Source: a bacterium (Candidatus Gribaldobacteria) CG07_land_8_20_14_0_80_33_18 (GTDB taxonomy: Bacteria; Patescibacteriota; Minisyncoccia; Minisyncoccales; CG1-02-41-26). From it: a stretch of DNA of 24,772 bases. Position 1 is the stretch's first letter; each line of letters opens with the position of its first letter. Location: NCBI GenBank assembly GCA_002779425.1, contig PEWP01000018.1, positions 1 through 24,772 on the forward strand, read 5' to 3'. Shown one piece after another: positions 20,023 through 24,772 of the stretch. The notes beneath the pieces were generated by a model that saw nothing but the letters and a program-made list of their open reading frames with translations, did not search any database and was not told where the DNA came from. Made by a program: the position numbers and the translations under genes.

Positions 20023-21483
20023 ATGGAAAGAATTTATACTACTCAAGCAATCAAATATATCGGAGGTCGGATTAAACTTTGTGGCTGGGTTAACAGCAGA
20101 CGAGACCATGGGAAAATTATTTTTATTGACTTAAGAGATAAAAAAGGGACAATCCAAATAGTTTTTTCCAATAATCTAAAGCCTGAACTTTATAATTTAT
20201 CTCAAAAACTCAGACCAGAATGGGTAATTGAAGTAACTGGAGAAGTGGTAAAAAGACCGAAAGGAATGGAGAACTTAAAAATTGAAACCGGGACAATTGA
20301 GATAAAAGCAGAAACTCTTAAAGTTTTTTCCGAGGCGAAAACTTTGCCGTTTTCTATTGAAAATGACGGCTATGAAATTAATGAAGAAAAACGATTAAAA
20401 TATCGCTACTTAGATTTAAGACGTCCCCGCTTAAAGAGAAATTTAGAAATTCGCCAAAAAGCAATTCAATTTATCAGAGAATTTTTAATTAAAGAAGATT
20501 TTATTGAAATAGAAACTCCCATTTTAACAAAATCGACTCCGGAAGGAGCGAGAGATTTTGTTGTCCCTTCAAGATTGGAGCCGGGAAAATTTTACGCCCT
20601 TCCTCAAAGTCCTCAACAATATAAACAGCTTTTAATGGTAGCGGGAATTGAAAAATATTTTCAAATAACCCGCTGTTTCCGGGACGAAGACCCTCGAGCT
20701 GACAGACAAGCCGAGTTTACTCAACTTGATTTAGAAATGTCTTTTGTTAGTCAAAACGATATTTTAGAAATAATTGAAAAGCTTTATATTGTTTTAATTA
20801 AAAATTTATTTCCCGAAAAGAAAATTTTAAAAATTCCTTTTCCAAGAATTACTTATTCTGAGGCAATAAAAAAATACAAAATTGATAAGCCCGATATCCG
20901 AATAAATAAAGAAGATAAGAATGAATTAGCTTTTGCTTTTATTGTTGATTTTCCAATGTTTGAATGGAAAAAGGAAGAAAAAAGATGGGATGCAGTTCAT
21001 CATCCCTTTACTCGTCCCCAAACTGAAGATATTAAAAAAATTAAGGCGGAGCCAAGTGAAATCTTGGCCTATCAGTATGATTTTGTCCTCAATGGTTATG
21101 AAATTGGCGGAGGAAGCTTAAGAACTTATAAACCAGAGGTATTAGAAGCTGTATTTGAAGTAATGGGACATAAAAAACAAGAAATTCGCAAAAAATTTGG
21201 GCATTTACTCGAAGCATTTGAATACGGTGTGCCGCCGCATGGCGGCATTGCTCCCGGTATTGATAGGTTTTTAGCAATAGTTCTTAATGAACCAAATATC
21301 CGTGAGATAATGGCTTTTCCAAAAACTGGCGATAACCGTGATTTAATGATGAATGCGCCAGCAGAAATTACCCAAGAACAATTAAAGGAATTAAAACTGA
21401 AACCTCTTTCACTTAAGGCGAAAGCGCCGAAGGCGGGATTAGTCAAGAAGAGAAAAGGAAAAAATGAAAAAGATAAAAAATAA
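20023..21483 (+). CDS. aspS: Aspartyl-tRNA synthetase lacking the GAD insertion
   Basis: A 486-residue class II synthetase of bacterial type. The N-terminal OB anticodon-binding domain (LCGWVNSRRDHGKIIFIDLRD) is followed by motif 1 (EIETPILTKSTPEGARDF), motif 2 (FRDEDPRADRQAEFTQLDLEMSF) and motif 3 (GIAPGIDRFLAI). Typical bacterial AspRS is about 580-600 residues. Here IDKPDIR (287-293) runs within about a dozen residues into FIVDFPMFEW (from 306), so the GAD domain normally inserted there is absent. The end is extended past the family terminus by a basic tail (LKAKAPKAGLVKKRKGKNEKDKK) that begins in a GC hairpin repeat. It overlaps the next gene by 20 nt. Whether it also charges tRNA-Asn cannot be told. 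Confidence 0.96.
   Translation: MERIYTTQAIKYIGGRIKLCGWVNSRRDHGKIIFIDLRDKKGTIQIVFSNNLKPELYNLSQKLRPEWVIEVTGEVVKRPKGMENLKIETGTIEIKAETLKVFSEAKTLPFSIENDGYEINEEKRLKYRYLDLRRPRLKRNLEIRQKAIQFIREFLIKEDFIEIETPILTKSTPEGARDFVVPSRLEPGKFYALPQSPQQYKQLLMVAGIEKYFQITRCFRDEDPRADRQAEFTQLDLEMSFVSQNDILEIIEKLYIVLIKNLFPEKKILKIPFPRITYSEAIKKYKIDKPDIRINKEDKNELAFAFIVDFPMFEWKKEEKRWDAVHHPFTRPQTEDIKKIKAEPSEILAYQYDFVLNGYEIGGGSLRTYKPEVLEAVFEVMGHKKQEIRKKFGHLLEAFEYGVPPHGGIAPGIDRFLAIVLNEPNIREIMAFPKTGDNRDLMMNAPAEITQEQLKELKLKPLSLKAKAPKAGLVKKRKGKNEKDKK
21417..21435. repeat. GC hairpin at the aspS 3' end
   Basis: GGCG-AAAG-CGCC (21417-21428) followed by GAAGGCG. It codes for the KAKAPKAG start of a C-terminal extension not found in standard AspRS. 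Confidence 0.55.
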
Positions 21484-22429
21484 GAAAACTTTAATATTTT
21501 TTATAATTATTTGTACTTTAACCATAATAGTAGGGTGGGGAATAAAAGAAAAATTAGAAAATTTCTTTTATGCTTGGCTGATAGCGAGAAAACCTTTTAT
21601 TTTAGTTGAAATTTTCCCAGATTCTTCAGAAATAAACGAAAGATTGGCTTTAAATTCTCAACTCCAGTCAAAAGCTGCCCTTTCTGTTTTAGTTGATTTA
21701 GAAGGAAGAGAAAGATTTTTTTTTAAACGACAAGAAAACGAAAAATTTCCCATTGCTAGTTTGACCAAATTAATGACTGCTTTGATAGTTTTAGATAATT
21801 ATAAACTATCGGATAAAATAAAAATTACTGAAGCTGTTGTTAAACAGGAAGGAGAAGCCGGCCAATTAAAACCCGATGAAATTCTTTCCGTCAAAGACCT
21901 TTTATATATTACTTTAATTGAATCAAGCAATGATGCGGCTTATGCCTTAATCTTGCCAATGGGCGAAGAAAAATTTGTTGATTTAATGAATTTAAAAGCT
22001 CAGAATTTGGGTTTAAATAATACTTATTTTACCAATTCTACTGGTTTAGATTCTTCAGATTCTCTTGGTCCCAGCAATTATTCCACAGCTAAAGAGTTAG
22101 TAAAATTAACAAAATATTTAATTTTTAATAAGCCGGAAATGTTTGAAATTCTTTCAAAAAAAGAATATAATCTTTATTTAGAAAATAATGTTTTTCATCA
22201 TCGGCTGGTAAACACCAATAAACTTTTAGAAGAATCCGCTCCGCCAGTTGGCGGATGGCAGACTAAAATAATGGGGGGAAAAACCGGCTATACCGAAAAG
22301 GCAGAGGATTGTTTGGTTTTAGTTTTAAAGTGCAAAGATAATTATTTAGTTAATGTGATTTTAGGGGCGCAAAATAAATTTGAGGAGATGAAAAAAATAT
22401 TAAATTATGTTGAAAATAAATGTAATTAA
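21464..22429 (+). CDS. D-alanyl-D-alanine carboxypeptidase (PBP5-like, S11)
   Basis: A 321-residue serine peptidase of family S11. An N-terminal membrane anchor or signal (residues 9-27) is followed by the three active-site motifs: SLTK (Ser99, Lys102), SSN (154-156) and KTG (273-275). It trims the terminal D-Ala of peptidoglycan stems outside the membrane. No C-terminal amphipathic anchor domain follows, so the protein ends soon after the catalytic domain and is probably held by its N-terminal helix. Residues about 258-265 (SAPPVGGW) next to the KTG strand are encoded by a CCGCCA/TGGCGG palindrome. The start overlaps aspS by 20 nt and has AAAGGA 5 nt upstream. Confidence 0.93.
   Translation: MKKIKNKKTLIFFIIICTLTIIVGWGIKEKLENFFYAWLIARKPFILVEIFPDSSEINERLALNSQLQSKAALSVLVDLEGRERFFFKRQENEKFPIASLTKLMTALIVLDNYKLSDKIKITEAVVKQEGEAGQLKPDEILSVKDLLYITLIESSNDAAYALILPMGEEKFVDLMNLKAQNLGLNNTYFTNSTGLDSSDSLGPSNYSTAKELVKLTKYLIFNKPEMFEILSKKEYNLYLENNVFHHRLVNTNKLLEESAPPVGGWQTKIMGGKTGYTEKAEDCLVLVLKCKDNYLVNVILGAQNKFEEMKKILNYVENKCN
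22241..22254. repeat. GC palindrome inside the carboxypeptidase gene
   Basis: CCGCCA-GT-TGGCGG, flanked by AT-rich coding sequence. It encodes PPVGG about seven residues before the KTG motif. Confidence 0.65.
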
Positions 22430-23462
22430 GGTCTTAGTTCTTTGCGCATTTTCTTCTTTCTTGGCTGTCTTATGGACTCCTTTTTTAACCCATTTTCTTT
22501 ATAAATACAAACTTTGGAGAAAAACCGCCAGAACTAATGCTATGGATGGCAAACCAGCGCCGGTCTTTCATAAACTTCACGAACAGCGAGAGGTCGGAGT
22601 TCCTCGTTTGGGCGGGTTATTGGTCTGGCTGACCACGGTTTTTGTGACTTTTTTATTTGCCGGACTTAGTAAAATTTCTGATAATTTTTGGCTGCAAAAA
22701 TTAGATTTTTTATCGCGGGATCAAACCTGGCTGCCTTTAGGAACCTTGGTGGCAGGAGCATTGTTAGGACTTTCTGATGATATCTTGCAAATTTTCGGAA
22801 AAGGAAAATATGCCGGTGGAGGAATAAGGTTTACTCGCCGGCTTTTAGCTGTTTTAATGATAGGAATAGTGGGGGCTTGGTGGTTTTATTTTAAGCTTGG
22901 TTGGCATACCATTCATATTCCCGGGAATGGAAATATTGAGATTGGATTTTGGTATTTGCCATTATTTGTTATTACAATTTTGGCTTGCTGGTCTGGAGGA
23001 ATAATTGATGGAATTGATGGTTTATCCGGCGGAACATTTGGTATAATGTTTGGCGCCTTTTCAGTTATTGCTTTTGCTAAAACCCAATATAATTTAGCGG
23101 CTTTCTGCGCCGTTTTAGCCGGAACAACTTTGGCATTCTTGTGGTTTAACATTCCGCCAGCCCGATTTTATATGGGAGAATCTGGAATGCTTGGTCTAAC
23201 CGTTACCTTAGCAACGGTTGCCTTCTTAACTGATTCAATTGTAGTTTTACCAATTATTGGAGGACTTTTAGTAATTGAAACTGGTTCGGTTATTTTACAG
23301 CTTATTTCCAAGAAATTTTTCCATAAAAAATTGTTTCTTTGCGCTCCCATTCATCATCATTTAGAAGCTAAAGGATGGCTTCCTGAAAAAATCACTATGC
23401 GTTTCTGGATTTTAGGAATGGTTTTTGCTATAATAGGGGTAACAATAAGATTATTAGGATAA
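22407..23462 (+). CDS. mraY: Phospho-N-acetylmuramoyl-pentapeptide-transferase
   Basis: A 351-residue polytopic membrane enzyme with about ten hydrophobic segments. It carries the MraY signatures: FHKLHEQREVGVPRLGG at 54-70 (family PTMGG region), LSDDILQ at 122-128 with the catalytic aspartate pair, IDGIDGLSGG at 200-209, NIPPARFYMGESG at 248-260, and HHHLEAKGWLPEKITMRFWI from 316. It transfers phospho-MurNAc-pentapeptide to undecaprenyl phosphate, giving lipid I. The gene overlaps the carboxypeptidase by 23 nt in another frame. Residues 1-30 form the first helix, consistent with the chosen start. murC lies upstream on the same strand, giving a small cell-wall cluster. Confidence 0.95.
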   Translation: MLKINVIKVLVLCAFSSFLAVLWTPFLTHFLYKYKLWRKTARTNAMDGKPAPVFHKLHEQREVGVPRLGGLLVWLTTVFVTFLFAGLSKISDNFWLQKLDFLSRDQTWLPLGTLVAGALLGLSDDILQIFGKGKYAGGGIRFTRRLLAVLMIGIVGAWWFYFKLGWHTIHIPGNGNIEIGFWYLPLFVITILACWSGGIIDGIDGLSGGTFGIMFGAFSVIAFAKTQYNLAAFCAVLAGTTLAFLWFNIPPARFYMGESGMLGLTVTLATVAFLTDSIVVLPIIGGLLVIETGSVILQLISKKFFHKKLFLCAPIHHHLEAKGWLPEKITMRFWILGMVFAIIGVTIRLLG

Positions 23463-23499
23463 ATGTACGTTAAAAATAAATTTGATAAAGGAGAAAAAA

Positions 23500-23670
23500 A
23501 TGATAGCTATAGCGCTTGAATCGCTTTTAGGAATAATAAAAGGTGTATGGCAATTAATGGCCAGTGTTTTAATTTTAATACTAATTGTGGCTGCGATTGT
23601 ATGTTTCGCGGCCTTGATTAGCAAGTTAAATAAAGTAATAGATAAAGTAATAGATAAAGTAATAAAATAA
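23500..23670 (+). CDS. Small membrane protein with KVID repeats
   Basis: A 56-residue protein starting at ATG 23500, chosen because AAAGGAG lies 7 nt upstream (the frame opens earlier at a TTG). A hydrophobic helix spans about 17-42. The C-terminal tail is NKVIDKVIDKVIK, encoded by a tandem 12-nt repeat (AATAGATAAAGT type). The tail would form an amphipathic helix. No family is recognised. It lies 37 bases after mraY with no obvious promoter in between, so it may be read from the mraY transcript, and it has its own terminator. Confidence 0.75.
   Translation: MIAIALESLLGIIKGVWQLMASVLILILIVAAIVCFAALISKLNKVIDKVIDKVIK
23631..23666. repeat. Tandem 12-nt coding repeat
   Basis: About three copies of a GATAAAGTAATA-type unit produce the KVIDKVIDKVI tail of the small membrane protein. 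Because the unit is a multiple of three, copy changes keep the frame. Confidence 0.75.
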
Positions 23671-23675
23671 AACAC

Positions 23676-23722
23676 AACAGGGTTTTTAAATATTATAAAA
23701 TTATAAAAGCCCTGTTTTTTTG
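23676..23722 (+). terminator. Intrinsic terminator
   Basis: AACAGGG (23676-23682) pairs with CCCTGTT (23710-23716), extended by T/A pairs, with a long AT loop and a T-run. Confidence 0.8.
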
Positions 23723-23733
23723 TTGGAAAAATG

Positions 23734-23762
23734 TTGACAAAAATATATATTTCTGTTAGAAC
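23734..23762 (+). promoter_or_regulatory. Promoter of the HAD gene
   Basis: TTGACA (23734-23739) with TAGAAC (23757-23762) at 17 nt; the -10 is weak, and TAAAAT at 23763 is too far for standard spacing. A purine-rich leader of about 50 nt ends in the Shine-Dalgarno GGGAGGTGA. Confidence 0.55.
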
Positions 23763-23817
23763 TAAAATAGGACATTAAAAAATAAAGAAAAAGAAAGATA
23801 AAGGGAGGTGACAAGAA

Positions 23818-24210
23818 ATGAAAATCGGGGTTGATTTGGATGGAACTTTGACTTCTGTGGGACTTTATAATACTGATACTAAACTGCCGTGGTGGTGCGC
23901 TCTCTGGTTAATTTTTGTCTGGCCGAATAAAATGATGATTAAAATTTTACAAAGATTAAAAGAAAGAGAAGATGAAATTATCATTGTTTCGGCACGACCA
24001 AAACAATTAGAAAATCTAACTCAATATTGGTGTAAAAAGCATAAAATACCAATTGACCGCATTATTTGTATTGGAACAGGCGAAAAAGTGGAAGAACGGA
24101 AATTAGAGATTATTAGAAAAGAAAACATTAAAATGTTTATAGACGATGACTCGAAAATTGTAAGCTATTTGAAAGAAAAGGGGATTGATGCTTATTTCCC
24201 GTCTAAATAG
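23818..24210 (+). CDS. Small HAD-superfamily phosphatase
   Basis: A 130-residue HAD protein. Motif I DLDGT (6-10) has the nucleophile Asp6 and Asp8, motif II is SAR (58-60), Lys95 is the likely motif III lysine, and FIDDD (107-111) is motif IV. It resembles the small NT5C/NagD-less HAD proteins annotated as putative 5'-nucleotidases. Residues 22-44 form a Trp-rich hydrophobic insert (KLPWWCALWLIFVWP) where the cap usually begins. That is unusual and could be a membrane- or ligand-contacting cap. The start is fixed by GGGAGGTGA upstream. It is followed after 18 bases by a small membrane protein gene with which it is probably cotranscribed. Confidence 0.85.
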   Translation: MKIGVDLDGTLTSVGLYNTDTKLPWWCALWLIFVWPNKMMIKILQRLKEREDEIIIVSARPKQLENLTQYWCKKHKIPIDRIICIGTGEKVEERKLEIIRKENIKMFIDDDSKIVSYLKEKGIDAYFPSK

Positions 24211-24228
24211 TATTAGGGGGTGATTAAA

Positions 24229-24411
24229 ATGAGTGTTTATTATTATATTGAAATGATTATTTTTGGAGTAATTTTAGCAGGAACAGGTGGTTTAATTTAT
24301 ACGTCATCTGCCTTGATAATTAGGGTAATAGGATGCGTATTCCTTATTTTCGGAGCTATAGTGCTGTTTGCGGCGCTCGCGGGAATAATTGGAGAAAAAA
24401 AGAAACAATAA
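24229..24411 (+). CDS. Small two-helix membrane protein, unknown
   Basis: A 60-residue protein with two membrane segments (about 6-26 and 31-53) and a basic KKKQ end, so both termini are probably cytosolic. The start is ATG 24229, placed 8 nt after AGGGGG; a GTG at 24220 overlaps that Shine-Dalgarno and is less likely. Glycine- and alanine-rich helices suggest tight packing or oligomerisation. No family is recognised. Its neighbour upstream is the HAD phosphatase with the hydrophobic insert, which makes a membrane partner conceivable but unproven. Confidence 0.78.
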   Translation: MSVYYYIEMIIFGVILAGTGGLIYTSSALIIRVIGCVFLIFGAIVLFAALAGIIGEKKKQ

Positions 24412-24429
24412 ATATCTGAATATCGCGAC

Positions 24430-24472
24430 AAAGCGGCGTGGATTTCCATAAATTTCCCCGCCGCTTTTTTTT
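24430..24472 (+). terminator. Intrinsic terminator
   Basis: AAAGCGGCG (24430-24438) pairs with CGCCGCTTT (24459-24467), a 20-nt loop lies between, and a run of eight T's follows. Confidence 0.88.
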
Positions 24473-24485
24473 AAGTTATTTGTGA

Positions 24486-24491
24486 TAAAAT
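24486..24491 (+). promoter_or_regulatory. Extended -10 of the NUDIX gene
   Basis: TGA-TAAAAT ends 8 nt before the ATG at 24500. There is no Shine-Dalgarno between them. Confidence 0.45.
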
Positions 24492-24499
24492 GTAAATAT

Positions 24500-24772
24500 A
24501 TGAAACAAGCAACTTTGTGTCTTTTAATTAAAGAAAACTCAAAAGAAATACTCTTAGCAATGAAAAAGAGGGGATTTGGGGCTGGGAAATGGAATGGAGT
24601 TGGCGGGAAATTTGATCCGGAAAAAGATAAAAATGTGTTGGAAGCAGCGATTAGAGAAGCAAAAGAAGAAATTGGCGTTTTAATTAAAGATTTAGAAAAA
24701 GTTGCTGTCTTGGATTTTTATTTTCCCGAAGTTCCTGAAGATTTTAACTGGAATCAAACAGTTCATGTTTTT
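24500..24772 (+). CDS. NUDIX hydrolase, MTH1-like (partial)
   Basis: The first 91 residues of a protein cut by the window edge. It starts MKQATLCLLIKENSKEILLAMKK, has the GAGKWNGVGGKFDPEKD turn, and continues through a NUDIX box of the form GX5EX7REXXEEXG (GKFDPEKD... then AAIREAKEEIG). The KWNGVGGK wording is that of MTH1-type oxidised purine nucleoside triphosphate diphosphatases, which hydrolyse 8-oxo-dGTP and 2-OH-dATP. The FYFPEVPEDFNWNQTVHVF end also fits that group. The gene is preceded by a terminator and has its own extended -10 box. Substrate is inferred from family resemblance. Confidence 0.88.
   Translation, partial: MKQATLCLLIKENSKEILLAMKKRGFGAGKWNGVGGKFDPEKDKNVLEAAIREAKEEIGVLIKDLEKVAVLDFYFPEVPEDFNWNQTVHVF

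Noticed and set aside
21231..21246. GCCGCC-GCAT-GGCGGC palindrome inside aspS, very like the inserted GC hairpins
   Set aside because: It encodes the universally conserved PHGG of AspRS motif 3, so the symmetry follows from the protein sequence and is not an insertion.
1..24772. Prophage, integron, toxin-antitoxin, CRISPR or tRNA genes
   Set aside because: Looked for on both strands. No integrase, transposase, repeat-spacer pattern, toxin family or cloverleaf-like segment could be recognised.

Overview
The window is AT-rich, densely packed bacterial chromosome. It most resembles a Candidate Phyla Radiation (Patescibacteria, Parcubacteria-like) genome. Evidence: reduced but standard housekeeping genes (tyrS, efp, fmt, aspS, murC, mraY, rarA), very short intergenic gaps with many ATGA start/stop overlaps, several small orphan membrane proteins, short palindromic repeats inside coding sequence, and unusual versions of conserved proteins. 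Those unusual versions are an AspRS without its GAD insertion, an EF-P without the tip lysine, and a PrmC fused to a TIM barrel. The assignment is inference from gene content. There is no rRNA or tRNA gene, no insertion sequence and no CRISPR array in the window.

Layout. (1) 13-4052, plus: YjbQ-like protein, queuosine-salvage (Qng1/DUF2419) protein, rarA, a methyltransferase, a small zincin metallopeptidase and a cupin, closed by a terminator. (2) 4139-4774, minus: an orphan with its own promoter, strong ribosome binding site and terminator, and a visibly different base composition. (3) 4916-8455, plus: a coupled trio (UMPH-1-type nucleotidase, MGMT-like ATL protein, TIM-barrel/PrmC fusion), a stand-alone small membrane protein gene, and dCMP deaminase. 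(4) 10259-8452, minus: efp then tyrS, with a double palindrome between them. (5) 10437-11144, plus: a secreted protein with a likely fibronectin-like fold. (6) 17748-11214, minus: a nine-gene run holding the complete AmmeMemoRadiSam triad (amrS, amrB, amrA) interleaved with a four-helix-bundle protein, an unknown small protein, thrC, a shikimate-kinase-like kinase, a Pol X-type HhH protein and fmt. (7) 17812-24772, plus: thpR, murC, a tiny membrane protein, aspS, a D,D-carboxypeptidase, mraY, two small membrane proteins, a HAD phosphatase and a truncated NUDIX hydrolase.

Themes. Peptidoglycan synthesis (murC, mraY, carboxypeptidase) shares a strand and probably transcripts with aspS. Nucleotide metabolism recurs: dCMP deaminase, UMPH-1, HAD and NUDIX genes. 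Many transcription-unit heads show a -10 box 4-8 nt before the ATG and no Shine-Dalgarno, which suggests leaderless mRNAs. The small orphan genes instead have a spaced promoter, a leader and a strong Shine-Dalgarno. Short palindromic elements have been inserted into, or moved the ends of, thrC, murC, efp, aspS, the carboxypeptidase and the PrmC fusion. The best candidates for undescribed biology are the TIM-barrel/PrmC fusion, the AmmeMemoRadiSam gene run with its unknown partners, and the loop-core palindromic repeat family.
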